Made by a program: the position numbers and the translations under genes. From NCBI RefSeq assembly GCF_010730745.1, contig NZ_AP022615.1:2170001-2234000 (forward strand): a stretch of 64,000 bases of DNA, in the 5' to 3' direction. Source of the DNA: Mycobacterium heidelbergense. GTDB taxonomy: Bacteria; Actinomycetota; Actinomycetes; Mycobacteriales; Mycobacteriaceae. Within the stretch, counting starts at the first letter, position 1, and every line of letters starts with the position of its first letter. The notes beneath the pieces were generated by a model that was not told where the DNA came from, did not search any database, and saw only the letters and a program-made list of their open reading frames with translations. Shown piece by piece: positions 25,861 through 39,077 of this stretch.

Positions 25861-26760
25861 CTAATCCCGGTCCGCCAACGTCACTTCGATGCCCCCGATC
25901 AGATCGGTGGTCAGGTTGTAAACGAACGCGGCGATGGTGGCCATCGCGGTCAGCAGGACGATGTTGACCAGGCCGATCAGGACGGCGCCGCCGAAGATGG
26001 TGCCGCTGGAGACCAGCTCGCCGCTGCTGCCGCTGGTGTTGTTCAGCAGGTCGCCGACGTTGCTGTTCAGCTTCGCCCACACGCCCATGCCGCCGAGCAC
26101 GAGGTAGAGGAACGCCACCGCGATCATCCAGACGAAGAACAGCGCCACCGAGAGCAACAGGGACACCTTCAGCGTGCTCCACGGATCGATCCGCCGGATC
26201 TGCATGCTCGCCCGAACCGGCCCGCGGGTTCGCCGCGACACCTGAACCCTGTCGGGGGCTTCCCGCCTTTCCCGGCCTTCGGGCGTCGTCGGACGGCCCG
26301 ATCCCGACGGGCCCGACGTCTCCGCACCGCGCTCGGGCGCGGTCTTACGCTGCGGCGGGCGGGGAATCGGGCCGGACAAATCCGGCAACTCGCTGGCGTA
26401 CGCCTCGGCCGGTGGACCGTCGCCGCGCGTGGGCGCGGCGTCGAAGTCGCGCGGCGGGGCCTTCGAATGGGCGGCCGCGCCGCCCGCGGGCGCGGCGGTG
26501 CCCGAGACAAAGCGGTTCAGCCGGGCGTCGACACCGGCGGGCGGGCTCGGCGGGCGCACCTCGGTGTGTGGTTCGCTCGGGCGATGCGTGGGCTGAGGAG
26601 CCCGCGGCCCGCCGCGCTGCCAGGATGGCGAATCGCCGGCATCCTGAACGCGGCCTGGCTGTGTGGGCGCCGCACGGTGTACACCGGCACGCTCGACCGA
26701 ACCGTCCCCGTTGAGGCTGTCGCCCTGGTTGGGGGAGCCTGGCTCGTTCGGTGAGGTCAC
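25861..26760 (-). CDS. DUF3566 membrane protein (Rv0007-like)
   Basis: A 299-residue protein: a long disordered Pro/Arg/Gly-rich cytoplasmic region (about 1-185), then the DUF3566 domain with RRIDPWSTLKVSLLLSVALF and two TM helices (SLLLSVALFFVWMIAVAFLY; GGAVLIGLVNIVLLTAMATI) and the terminus GGIEVTLADRD. Rv0007 has 304 aa. The family has no proven activity; its constant place behind gyrA suggests a link to the origin-region cell cycle genes. Likely in the gyrBA transcript (128-nt gap). Confidence 0.93.
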   Translation of the reverse strand: MTSPNEPGSPNQGDSLNGDGSVERAGVHRAAPTQPGRVQDAGDSPSWQRGGPRAPQPTHRPSEPHTEVRPPSPPAGVDARLNRFVSGTAAPAGGAAAHSKAPPRDFDAAPTRGDGPPAEAYASELPDLSGPIPRPPQRKTAPERGAETSGPSGSGRPTTPEGRERREAPDRVQVSRRTRGPVRASMQIRRIDPWSTLKVSLLLSVALFFVWMIAVAFLYLVLGGMGVWAKLNSNVGDLLNNTSGSSGELVSSGTIFGGAVLIGLVNIVLLTAMATIAAFVYNLTTDLIGGIEVTLADRD

Positions 26761-26888
26761 CCCGACTCCTTAGATTTCCTGCCTCGGCCGCCTGCGCCGT
26801 GGCAGTCGCACTATTACTGGTCGGGCCGAGTCTATTGCCTGGCTCGTGCCCGGACCCCTACGGGCCGCCGCTTGCCCTTGTTACCTGG

Positions 26889-30665
<3,777 letters not shown>

Positions 30666-30698
30666 CTAATCCTCGTTTGTAATCGAACGTGAGACACG

Positions 30699-32723
30699 TC
30701 AGACATCCAGGAAGCGAACGTCCTTGGCGTTGCGGGTGATAAAGCTGCGGCGCGCGTCGACGTCCTCGCCCATCAGGATGGAGAACAGCTCGTCGGCGGC
30801 CGCCGCGTCGTCGAGGGTGACCTGGCGCAGCACCCGCACGGACGGGTCCATCGTGGTTTCCCACAGCTCCTTGGCGTCCATTTCGCCCAGACCCTTGTAG
30901 CGCTGGATGCCGTCTTCCTTGTTGATCTTCTTGCCGGCCTTCAGCCCCGCCTCCAACAGGCCGTCACGCTCACGGTCGGAGTACGCGAACTCGGGATCGC
31001 TACGCTGCCACTTCAGCTTGTACAGGGGCGGCTGCGCCAAGAACACGTGCCCGTTTTCGATCAGTGGTCGCATGAACCGGAACAACAGCGTCAACAGCAG
31101 TGTCGAAATGTGTTGCCCGTCAACGTCGGCGTCGGCCATCAGCACGATCTTGTGGTAGCGCAGCCTGGCGATGTCGAACTCGTCGTGAATCCCCGTGCCC
31201 AGCGCGGTGATGATCGCCTGGACTTCGGTGTTCTTCAGCACCCGGTCGATGCGCGCCTTCTCGACGTTGATGATCTTGCCGCGCAGCGGGAGGATCGCCT
31301 GGAACATCGAGTCGCGGCCGCTCTTGGCCGAGCCGCCGGCCGAGTCACCCTCCACCACATACAGTTCCGACCTTCTAGGGTCGGTCGAGCGGCAGTCCGC
31401 GAGCTTGCCCGGCAGCCCACCCAGATCGGTGGCGCTCTTGCGGCGCACCAACTCTCGGGCCTTGCGCGCCGCTATCCGCGCCTGGGCCGACGACACCGCC
31501 TTGTTCACAACCGTTTTCGCGTCCGACGGGTTGGCTTCGAACCAGTGCGTGAGCTGTTCGTTGCAGACCTTCTGCACGAACGACTTGACCTCGGTGTTGC
31601 CCAGCTTGGTTTTGGTCTGGCCCTCGAATTGCGGTTCGCTGACCTTGACGGAAATGACCGCGGCCAGGCCTTCCCGGATGTCGTCGCCGGTGAGGTTGGG
31701 GTCCTTGTCCTTCAGGAGTTTGCGGTCCTTGGCGTATTTGTTCACCACCGACGTCAACGCGCTGCGGAAGCCCTCCTCGTGGGTGCCGCCCTCGTGGGTG
31801 TTGATGGTGTTGGCGAAGGTGTGCACCGACTCCGAGTAGCCGGCGTTCCACTGCATCGCGATTTCGACCTCGTGGCCCGGTCCCTTGCCGGAGAAATCCA
31901 CGATGCTGTTGTGAATCGGGCTCTTGGTCCGGTTGATGTGCTTGACGAAGTCCACCAGGCCGCCCGGGTAGTGAAACGTGCGGTGCTTGACCTTGTGCGA
32001 GCCGGTCGCCTTTTCTTCGGCGGACTTGGGTGCCTCGGCGGTATCGCTGACGACGTCGTCGACGACCTCCTCGTCGCTGACCCGCTCGTCGGTGAAATGG
32101 ATCGTCAAACCCTTGTTCAGGAAAGCCATTTCCTGAAGTCGGCGCGCCACCGTCTCGAAGTCGTACTCGGTGGTTTCGAAGATGTCGGGGTCGGCCCAGA
32201 ACCTGACCCTGGTGCCCGTCTTCTTGGTGGCCTCACCCTGTTTGAGGGTCCCCGGCACGGCGTGGTCATAGAACTGCGACCACTCGTACCCATCTCGGGC
32301 GATATCGACCTCCAGGCGGTTCGACAGCGCGTTGACCACCGACACACCCACCCCGTGCAAGCCGCCACTGACGTTGTAGCCGCTGTTCTCCCCCCCGAAC
32401 TTGCCGCCGGCGTGGAGTTGGGTCATCACCACGTCGACGGTCGGGATGCCGGTGGCGTGCGTCGCGACGGGGATACCGCGCCCGTTGTCGGCGACCTCGA
32501 CGCCGCCGTCGTTGAGCAACCGCACATCCACCTGGCTGGCGTAACCGGCCATCGCCTCGTCCACCGAGTTGTCGACGACCTCCCACACCAGGTGGTGCAG
32601 TCCGCGTTCGCCGGTCGACCCGATGTACATGCCGGGGCGTTTGCGGACCGCTTCCAATCCCTCGAGGACGGTGATCTGCGCGGCACCGTATTCGTCTTGC
32701 GGTTTTTTCTTTTGGGCAGCCAC
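30699..32723 (-). CDS. gyrB: DNA gyrase subunit B
   Basis: A 674-residue ATPase subunit of gyrase. GHKL ATPase domain (VVDNSVDEAMAGY, DNGRGIPV, GGLHGVGVSVVNALS), transducer, then TOPRIM (VVEGDSAGGSAKSGRD; Mg-binding DADVDG) and the C-terminal GyrA-binding part (RYKGLGEMDAKELWETTMDP). Start is GTG at 32723 (AAQKKKPQDEYG), matching the accepted M. tuberculosis start; the frame is open further up but not conserved. AAGGAG lies 12 nt upstream. First gene of gyrB-gyrA-DUF3566. Confidence 0.97.
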   Translation of the reverse strand: MAAQKKKPQDEYGAAQITVLEGLEAVRKRPGMYIGSTGERGLHHLVWEVVDNSVDEAMAGYASQVDVRLLNDGGVEVADNGRGIPVATHATGIPTVDVVMTQLHAGGKFGGENSGYNVSGGLHGVGVSVVNALSNRLEVDIARDGYEWSQFYDHAVPGTLKQGEATKKTGTRVRFWADPDIFETTEYDFETVARRLQEMAFLNKGLTIHFTDERVSDEEVVDDVVSDTAEAPKSAEEKATGSHKVKHRTFHYPGGLVDFVKHINRTKSPIHNSIVDFSGKGPGHEVEIAMQWNAGYSESVHTFANTINTHEGGTHEEGFRSALTSVVNKYAKDRKLLKDKDPNLTGDDIREGLAAVISVKVSEPQFEGQTKTKLGNTEVKSFVQKVCNEQLTHWFEANPSDAKTVVNKAVSSAQARIAARKARELVRRKSATDLGGLPGKLADCRSTDPRRSELYVVEGDSAGGSAKSGRDSMFQAILPLRGKIINVEKARIDRVLKNTEVQAIITALGTGIHDEFDIARLRYHKIVLMADADVDGQHISTLLLTLLFRFMRPLIENGHVFLAQPPLYKLKWQRSDPEFAYSDRERDGLLEAGLKAGKKINKEDGIQRYKGLGEMDAKELWETTMDPSVRVLRQVTLDDAAAADELFSILMGEDVDARRSFITRNAKDVRFLDV

Positions 32724-32976
32724 AGTCGGGATGCTCTCCTTGGGGTTGCATGCGAGCGGTCCAGTCACCGCAACGGTCGTACACTCCACTCTACCGTCAT
32801 CGAGGGCCAGGACAGAGTTTCTGGCCGCGTTTCTACCTAGCTGACCGCGCCGTGTGAACGATATCTTCATTCATGGCGCGTCCCGACGTTTGCCACGCTG
32901 GTCCGTTTCGTCCTGGTGGCTCTCAGGCGCCTGTTAGTCAAGGCCCGACTGGGGATGGTCCGGGTTGGTGAACGCG

Positions 32977-33534
32977 TCAGCCGTAGGTGTCGCGAGGTCC
33001 CCTGCCGGAAACGTGTCGGGGCCCCTTCCGCCAGGACGGCGCGGCCGGCCCGGTGATTTTCAGCGACGTCACCACGCCGTTGCCGACCGCCGCCGCGATC
33101 TTGGCCAAAAGCTGCGCCTGGACCATCCGCAGCTGGGTCGCCCACGCGGTCGATTCGGCAGCCACACTGAGGACCCCGTCGTTCAAGGCAGTCGGGGTCG
33201 CGTGGTCCGCAATCTGCTGGCCCACCACCGACGACCAATGACCCAGCACCGTCCCTTCCGCGACGCGGCCGGACCAGCCGCGTTTTTTCGCCATCTCCCG
33301 CACCAACCTGCCCAGCGGTTGCGGATCGCGGACGTCGGGTCCCGGACCCGACCAGCTTCGTCGCCGTCCGGCAACGCGGCGCCGTGCCACCGGGATTGCC
33401 CGCCCGCGACCGGCGTCCTTTCCCTGGGCGCGGGCCGCCGCGCGGGCCTCCTCGAGCGTGCGCCGCACCAGGTCGATACCCGTCAACGAACCGAGCCGTT
33501 CGGGGTCTTTCGCGTCGTTGTCGGCACCGTTCAT
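32977..33534 (-). CDS. dciA: Replicative helicase operator DciA (DUF721)
   Basis: A 185-residue protein whose C-terminal half is the DUF721/DciA domain (WSSVVGQQIADHATP, LSVAAESTAWATQLRM); the N-terminal half is basic and unstructured, with an RRSWSGPGPDVRDPQPLG stretch. DciA interacts with the DnaB helicase and is the ancestral counterpart of the DnaC/DnaI loaders; Rv0004 was shown to be essential for replication. ATG at 33534 overlaps the recF stop by 4 bases. 253 nt separate it from gyrB. Confidence 0.94.
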   Translation of the reverse strand: MNGADNDAKDPERLGSLTGIDLVRRTLEEARAAARAQGKDAGRGRAIPVARRRVAGRRRSWSGPGPDVRDPQPLGRLVREMAKKRGWSGRVAEGTVLGHWSSVVGQQIADHATPTALNDGVLSVAAESTAWATQLRMVQAQLLAKIAAAVGNGVVTSLKITGPAAPSWRKGPRHVSGRGPRDTYG

Positions 33535-34688
33535 GGTCGCACCACCGACACCTGGCCCACATCGTCGTCGCATAGATCGATATGCACCCGTCTAGCATCC
33601 CAGCCCGCCGGAATGTCTTCCAGCACCGCCGCGGTCACCAATACCTGTTCCGCCGATTCCGCCACCGTGGCCAGGGCGCGGCGTCGGGCGGCGTCGAGTT
33701 CGGCAAACACGTCATCGAGCAACAACACGGGTTCGCTGCCGTCGGCCCGCAACAGCTCATACGCCGCCAGCCGCAGCGCCACCGCGAAGGACCACGATTC
33801 CCCGTGGCTGGCAAAGCCTTTCGCGGGCTGATCGCCGAGCCGCAACTCCAAGTCGTCGCGATGCGGACCGACCAGACACATCCCGCGCTCCAACTCCGCA
33901 TCACGGCGTTCCGACAATGCGGCCGCCAACGCCGCCCGCAGCAACTCGCGGTCGCTGCCGTCGAAGCCTCCCGGGTGGTGAGCGCCGAGGCTGGCACGGT
34001 AGGCGACCGACGCCGGCCGCGATCCAGGCGCCAGCAATTGGTAAGCCTTTTCCACCTCCGGCGCCAGCTGGTTCACCAGGTCGATGCGGGCGCCCATCAA
34101 CTCGGCCCCGTGCTCGGCCAACCGGCTATCCCACACGTCGAGGGTGTCCAGCGCGCCGTCATCGCCCCGATACCGCGCGCCGGAAAGCGATTTCAACAAC
34201 GCCGTGCGCTGCCGCAAGACCTTGTCGTAATCGGCGCGCACGCCGGCGATCACAGGCCTGCGAACCGTCGCCAATTCGTCAAGATAGCGACGCCGGTCCG
34301 CCGGATCCCCGCGCACCAGAGCCAGGTCTTCCGGCGCGAAAAGCACCGCGCGCAACACCCCGACCACCTCGCGCGTGCCGCGCACCGGCGACCGATTCAA
34401 CCTCGCCTTGTTTGCCCTGCCCGCCGCGATCTCCAGGTCGATCGCGCACTCCCTGCCCTCGTTGACGACGATCGTCGACACCACCGCACGCTCGGCGCCC
34501 GCTCGGATCAACGGCGCGTCGGTCCCGACCCGGTGCGAACCCAAGGTCGTCGAATACCACAGCGCCTCAATCAAGTTCGTCTTACCGAAGCCATTTGGAG
34601 CGACGAACACGGTCCGGCCCGGCTGCAATTCGAGGTCGGCGTGTGCCCAGGATCGGAAATCGCGCAATCCCAAATGCCGGACGTACAC
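33531..34688 (-). CDS. recF: DNA replication and repair protein RecF
   Basis: A 385-residue SMC-like ATPase that helps load RecA at gaps. Walker A is APNGFGKTNLIEALW (about 30-44), the ABC signature region is in FASHGESWSFAVALRLA, and Walker B is PVLLLDDVFAELD. Length equals Rv0003. It abuts dnaN without a gap and overlaps dciA by 4 bases, so the four-gene dnaN-recF-dciA run is likely one transcript. Confidence 0.97.
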   Translation of the reverse strand: MYVRHLGLRDFRSWAHADLELQPGRTVFVAPNGFGKTNLIEALWYSTTLGSHRVGTDAPLIRAGAERAVVSTIVVNEGRECAIDLEIAAGRANKARLNRSPVRGTREVVGVLRAVLFAPEDLALVRGDPADRRRYLDELATVRRPVIAGVRADYDKVLRQRTALLKSLSGARYRGDDGALDTLDVWDSRLAEHGAELMGARIDLVNQLAPEVEKAYQLLAPGSRPASVAYRASLGAHHPGGFDGSDRELLRAALAAALSERRDAELERGMCLVGPHRDDLELRLGDQPAKGFASHGESWSFAVALRLAAYELLRADGSEPVLLLDDVFAELDAARRRALATVAESAEQVLVTAAVLEDIPAGWDARRVHIDLCDDDVGQVSVVRP

Positions 34689-35888
34689 CTATCCGGGCAA
34701 CCGAACTGGCATCAGCAGGTACACGTAGTCCGTCGGCACCACCGCGAACGGGCCGGTGCCGGTCGGCTGGCTGTCGCCGTCGAACGCCGGACGCAACAAC
34801 GCGGGCTTGCCCGGGGTCGTGAAACCGAACGACACCCGCTCGGAATGGACCGACGCCAACCCGTCGGTCAGATACGTCGGGTTGAACGCGATTGTCAACG
34901 GTTCGCCAACGAAATCGACTTGCAGGTCTTCTTCGGCCCGGCCCACGTCGTCGGCGCCCGCGGACAGCCGCAGCATGCCATCGGCGAATTCCATCCGCAC
35001 CTGCGCCCCCCGGTCGGCCACCAACGCAACCAGCTTGATGGCCTCGGTCAATTCGGCCACGTTGATCGTGGCCACGGCTGTGTGTTCGGCCGGCAGCAGC
35101 TGGCGGAACTTCGGGAACTCCGCGTCCAAGAGCCGAGTGGTGCTGCGTTTGCCGTTACCGCTGATACCGAGCAGGCCGTCTTTTCCGACTCCCGCGCCAT
35201 CGCCCAACGACAAGCGGACCTCGGACCCGTCGGCGCCGGCTTTGGCGGCCTCGGCCAGCGTCTTGGCCGGCACCAGCACCGCGGCCTCGACGTCGGGCGA
35301 CAACGCCGACCAGGTCAGCTCGCGAACCGCCAACCGGAATCTGTCGGTGGCGGCCAAAACCACCGTGTCCCCTGAGATCTCGACCCGAATCCCGGTCAAC
35401 ATCGGCAACGTGTCATCCCGGCCGGCCGCGATCGCCACCTGACCGATCGCCTCGGCGAACAGGTCCGCCGGGAGCGTGCCGGTGCCTTCCGGCAATGCCG
35501 GCAGCGTCGGGTAATCCTCGACCGGCATTGTCGGCAGCGAGAACCTCGCATTCCCGCAGGTCAGTGCGACCCGGTTGCCGTCCACATAGAAGTCGACCGG
35601 CTTGTTGGGCAACGCCCGAGTGATGTCCGACAACAACCTTCCGGACACCAAAACACTTCCGGGACAAGCTATTTCAGCAGCAACCTGGGCTTCGGCCGAC
35701 ACTTCGTAATCGAACCCGGAGATCGTCAGGCCGTCATCCGAGCCGGACAACAGGACTCCGGAAAGCACGGGCACCGCGGGTCTGGTCGGCAGATTCTTCG
35801 CCACCCACGACACCGCATCGGCGAAGGACTCTCGCACTAGGCGAAACTTCAAGTCCGTGAGGCCAGCTGTTGTCGTCGCCGCGTCCAT
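34689..35888 (-). CDS. dnaN: DNA polymerase III sliding clamp (beta subunit)
   Basis: A 399-residue beta clamp that tethers polymerase to DNA and forms a ring dimer. The three repeated clamp domains are intact; the N-terminus is FRLVRESFADAVSWVAKNLP and the C-terminus YVYLLMPVRLPG, the usual binding-pocket end. Rv0002 has 402 aa. Transcribed away from oriC. Confidence 0.97.
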   Translation of the reverse strand: MDAATTTAGLTDLKFRLVRESFADAVSWVAKNLPTRPAVPVLSGVLLSGSDDGLTISGFDYEVSAEAQVAAEIACPGSVLVSGRLLSDITRALPNKPVDFYVDGNRVALTCGNARFSLPTMPVEDYPTLPALPEGTGTLPADLFAEAIGQVAIAAGRDDTLPMLTGIRVEISGDTVVLAATDRFRLAVRELTWSALSPDVEAAVLVPAKTLAEAAKAGADGSEVRLSLGDGAGVGKDGLLGISGNGKRSTTRLLDAEFPKFRQLLPAEHTAVATINVAELTEAIKLVALVADRGAQVRMEFADGMLRLSAGADDVGRAEEDLQVDFVGEPLTIAFNPTYLTDGLASVHSERVSFGFTTPGKPALLRPAFDGDSQPTGTGPFAVVPTDYVYLLMPVRLPG

Positions 35889-36413
35889 AGCGTCCCTTAC
35901 TTGCCAAGTGAATCGAACAAGGCGGCTAGCGGTTCGTCGCTAGCACGCGGCCCCCGCAACGAACGTCGGTGACACGTCATGCGCCCCGACGCCGCAACAG
36001 CAGTCGAAGAACAACCGTAGATCTTCTGCGGCCATCTTCAAAGCTAATCGCGGAGGCCGACAAGCCAGGCCGACGACGGGTTTCGCCGCTGCCACGCAAG
36101 GAGCCTCCCCAGCGCTGTATTTCGGAGAAGAAACGACGGAGAGATCTCAGTAACAGTATTAAGTGCTGTGCATTCTGGGGACAGCCGGGTCTTGGCGCAG
36201 CTAGGGGCGTCATCGGGTTGTGGATGACGCGGTGAGCAACTGTGTGGGTTTTGCTGAGCGGCTGGGGATGGGGAGTGAGTGTGCACGTGAATCCCAGCGG
36301 TGCGCTCGTGTATGGCCGCCTTGTGCACAGGGCTGCACACAGCGCCGCGGGCGTGACTGATGTGACAGGGGTGGGAGAAGTTTTTTGAAAAATTGTGTCT
36401 TGGCCGGCGAGAG
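35889..36413. other. oriC: Chromosomal replication origin oriC (dnaA-dnaN intergenic region)
   Basis: The 525-bp gap between dnaN and dnaA, the proven oriC location in mycobacteria. It has no ORF that would make sense as a gene. DnaA boxes are degenerate, as in M. tuberculosis: TTGTGCACA at 36321-36329 and TGTGGATGA at 36219-36227 (reverse orientation) are the clearest. AT-rich runs at 36147-36176 and 36379-36400 (GTTTTTTGAAAAATTG) are candidate unwinding sites. Confidence 0.88.
36321..36329 (+). promoter_or_regulatory. DnaA box in oriC
   Basis: TTGTGCACA differs at one base from the mycobacterial consensus TTGTCCACA. It is the best box inside the dnaA-dnaN gap. Confidence 0.6.
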
Positions 36414-37943
36414 TCAGCGCTTTGACCGCTGACGGATGCGGGTGGTGAGCTCCTTGACGTGGTCGAACACTTCACGCCGCTCGGCCATTTCGGACAGGAT
36501 CTTGCGCTGGGCGTACATGACGGTGGTGTGGTCGCGGCCGAAAGCCTGACCGATCTTGGGCAGCGACAGGTCGGTGAGTTCCCGGCACAGGTACATGGCG
36601 ATTTGCCGCGACTGAGCCAGCGCCCGCGTTTTGCCCGGGCCGCGCAGCTCTTCGACGGTCGTATCGAAGTACTCCGCGGTGGCGGCCATGATGGTCGCCG
36701 CGCTGATCTGCATGGTGCTGGCGTCGGCGATCAAATCGCGAAGCACAATTTCGGCCAGCGCCTTGTCGATCGGGGTCTTGTTCAACGACGCGAACGCGGT
36801 CACCCGGATGAGGGCCCCTTCGAGTTCACGGATGTTGCGTTCGATGCTGCTGGCGATGAGCTCGAGGACGTCGTCGGGCACCGCCAGCCGTTCCATCTGT
36901 GCTTTTTTGCGCAGGATGGCGATGCGGGTCTCGAGCTCGGGGGGCTGAACGTCGGTGATCAGGCCCCATTCGAATCGTGTCCTTAGCCGGTCTTCGAGGG
37001 TGGCGAGCTGTTTCGGCGGCCGGTCGGAGGAGATGACGATCTGCTTGTTGGCGTTGTGCAGCGTGTTGAAGGTGTGGAAGAACTCCTCCTGGATGCCTTC
37101 CTTGCCCTCGATGAACTGGATGTCGTCGACCAGCAGCACGTCGACGTCGCGATAGCTGCGTTTGAAGGCGACCTTGCGGTCGTCGCGCAGCGAGTTGATG
37201 AAGTCGTTGGTGAATTCCTCGGTCGAGACGTACTTGACCCGCATGCCGGGAAACAGCCGTTGGGCGTAATTGCCGGCGGCGTGCAGCAGGTGGGTCTTGC
37301 CGAGGCCGGACTCGCCCCAGATGAAAAGGGGGTTGTAGGCGCGGGCCGGGGCTTCGGCGATGGCCAGGGCGGCGGCGTGAGCGAACCGGTTGGAGGCGCC
37401 GATGACGAACGTGTCGAAGGTATAGCGGCGGTTGAGGCTGGTCCCGCCGGCGATGGCCGGATCGGCGGTGTGGGGACGTTCGGTGAAGTAGTTGGGCCAG
37501 TTCTGCTCGGAGCCGACGGCTTCACCGTTTTCGTAAGCCTCGTCGGTGTCGCCCGACGCTTCCGAGGTTTCGTCGTTGCCGGCTTGGGCGAGGGCCTCGG
37601 CTTGGGCGAAGGCAATGTCGTCGGCGTCTTCGGGGGGCGGAGCGATGCGGACGCCGAGTTGGATCTGCTGACCGAGACGGCGGCTGAGCGCGTCGGTGAT
37701 CGGTGCGCGCAGATGACGCTCGATCTCATTTTGGACAAAGCTGCTCGGAACCGACAACAGAGCAAACCCCTCGACGATCGTGAGCGGCTGGACCAGATTC
37801 AGCCATGCCCTTTGCTGGGGGGTCAGCGGGGCGACGAGGGTGGTGCGGGTGCCGGCCAGGCCGTCCGCGGTGGGCTCGCCATTGAGTTCGGAGACGACCG
37901 CATTCCACACAGTCGTGAAACCTGAACCGGGGTCATCGGTCAA
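36414..37943 (-). CDS. dnaA: Chromosomal replication initiator DnaA
   Basis: A 509-residue AAA+ initiator. Domain I (WLNLVQPLTIVEGFALLSVP) binds helicase partners; domain II is an acidic variable linker (about 105-165); domain III has Walker A GESGLGKTHLLHA, Walker B LLVDDIQF and the Arg finger region; domain IV ends with the box-binding signature GRDHTTVMYAQRKI. Start is TTG at 37943 (TDDPGSGFTTVWNAV), matching the M. tuberculosis start; the frame opens further but is not conserved. GGGAG lies upstream at a suitable distance. Confidence 0.97.
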   Translation of the reverse strand: MTDDPGSGFTTVWNAVVSELNGEPTADGLAGTRTTLVAPLTPQQRAWLNLVQPLTIVEGFALLSVPSSFVQNEIERHLRAPITDALSRRLGQQIQLGVRIAPPPEDADDIAFAQAEALAQAGNDETSEASGDTDEAYENGEAVGSEQNWPNYFTERPHTADPAIAGGTSLNRRYTFDTFVIGASNRFAHAAALAIAEAPARAYNPLFIWGESGLGKTHLLHAAGNYAQRLFPGMRVKYVSTEEFTNDFINSLRDDRKVAFKRSYRDVDVLLVDDIQFIEGKEGIQEEFFHTFNTLHNANKQIVISSDRPPKQLATLEDRLRTRFEWGLITDVQPPELETRIAILRKKAQMERLAVPDDVLELIASSIERNIRELEGALIRVTAFASLNKTPIDKALAEIVLRDLIADASTMQISAATIMAATAEYFDTTVEELRGPGKTRALAQSRQIAMYLCRELTDLSLPKIGQAFGRDHTTVMYAQRKILSEMAERREVFDHVKELTTRIRQRSKR

Positions 37944-38553
37944 CGACGTAATCTCCCTGGTTCTCGCGGATCCCGGGTCGACGTGCAACCACGCCTGGCG
38001 ACAAAGCAACTGTCCACATAGTTATACACAGGTGTGGACAGGATGATCGTAAACGAGCCGCAGCCTACCGGCGACGGCTCGCGATCTCCGTGCTGAATGA
38101 CAACCCGTTCGGGTCGCCTACGCAGCTAGTTGATCCGCCATCCTCGCTTCGTCGTCGAGCGCCGCCCCACTCTGGAACGGCATTGCCCGAAGCTAACAGT
38201 TTTCCGTGCGGCTGCCAACCGTTCTGTTGCATTCCAATCGGGTTCTTTAGGCTCCACCGGGGTGTGTTCAACGTTCGCGCGGAGATCGTGCGGCGGTGGC
38301 GTGCCCGAGAACGAATGTTTTCGCGGATGCGTTGGGTTGGCTTCGTTGCGGCAGACCAAGTTTGACCCGGCGAACGCCGCTCAGTACCCTCAAACAGTCG
38401 CCCGAACGTCGGCGATACGGCTGCGACCCAAGCTCATGTGCCCGGGGACCGCGCCGGCCAGCAGCAAGACCCACCTCCGACCGGCACGCGGACGAGCGCA
38501 GTTGAGAAGCGTGAACGGGCGGATGGTAATGCGAGAGACACGAGGAGAACGCC
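37944..38553. other. dnaA-rpmH intergenic region
   Basis: A 610-bp gap between divergent dnaA and rpmH. Apart from the DnaA-box cluster at 38010-38041 it holds only short, unconserved ORFs. It should contain the dnaA promoter (left) and the rpmH-rnpA promoters (right). Confidence 0.6.
38010..38041. promoter_or_regulatory. Symmetric DnaA-box cluster upstream of dnaA
   Basis: CTGTCCACA (38010-38018) and its exact reverse complement TGTGGACAG (38033-38041) flank TTATACACA (38022-38030). Each is one base off a DnaA box consensus. The site lies 67 nt upstream of the TTG start and is well placed for autoregulation of dnaA or for titration of DnaA. Confidence 0.75.
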
Positions 38554-38697
38554 GTGGCCAAGGGCAAGCGGACCTTCCAGCCGAATAACCGGCGCCGAGC
38601 CCGCGTGCACGGTTTCCGGTTGCGGATGCGCACCCGCGCCGGTCGCGCCATCGTCTCCAAGCGGCGCGGTAAGGGTCGCCGCGCGTTAACTGCCTGA
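38554..38697 (+). CDS. rpmH: 50S ribosomal protein L34
   Basis: A 47-residue, very basic ribosomal protein: KRTFQPNNRRRARVHGFRLR, then MRTRAGRAIVSKRRGKGR and the end RALTA. GTG at 38554, with the ribosome site GAGGAG 8 nt upstream. Length equals the M. tuberculosis L34. It heads the rpmH-rnpA-yidD-yidC-jag-rsmG operon. Confidence 0.96.
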   Translation: MAKGKRTFQPNNRRRARVHGFRLRMRTRAGRAIVSKRRGKGRRALTA

Positions 38698-38720
38698 TCG
38701 CAACGGCAGGTTTTTCGGCG

Positions 38721-39077
38721 GTGCTTCCGGCACGCAACCGCATGAGACGGTCAACGGAGTTTGACGCCACGCTGAAGTACGGGGTGCGCACAGCGCAGCC
38801 CGACGTCGTCGTTCACGTTCGACGGGACAGCGACGGCGGCACGGGCCCGCGCGTCGGGTTGATCATCGCCAAGCCGGTCGGTTCCGCCGTGGAACGCCAC
38901 CGGGTGGCGCGCCGGCTGCGGCACGTTGCCCGAACCATGCTGGACGATCTCGATCGGCGCGATCGGGTGGTGATCCGCGCGCTGCCGAGCAGCAGGCTCG
39001 CGTCGTCGGCGGGTCTGGAACAGCAACTTCGACGCGGCTTGCGACGCGCCTTTCAGTCGGCGGGAACCGACCGGTGA
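38721..39077 (+). CDS. rnpA: Ribonuclease P protein component
   Basis: A 118-residue protein that assists the RNase P RNA in 5' maturation of tRNAs. The signature RNR-like motif is visible in GSAVERHRVARRLRHVAR, with the N-terminus ARNRMRRSTEFDATL. GTG at 38721, 23 nt behind rpmH. The stop overlaps the GTG of yidD. Confidence 0.95.
   Translation: MLPARNRMRRSTEFDATLKYGVRTAQPDVVVHVRRDSDGGTGPRVGLIIAKPVGSAVERHRVARRLRHVARTMLDDLDRRDRVVIRALPSSRLASSAGLEQQLRRGLRRAFQSAGTDR

Noticed and set aside
31047..32840. 597-codon ORF antisense to gyrB
   Set aside because: The strand is taken by gyrB; no family resemblance.
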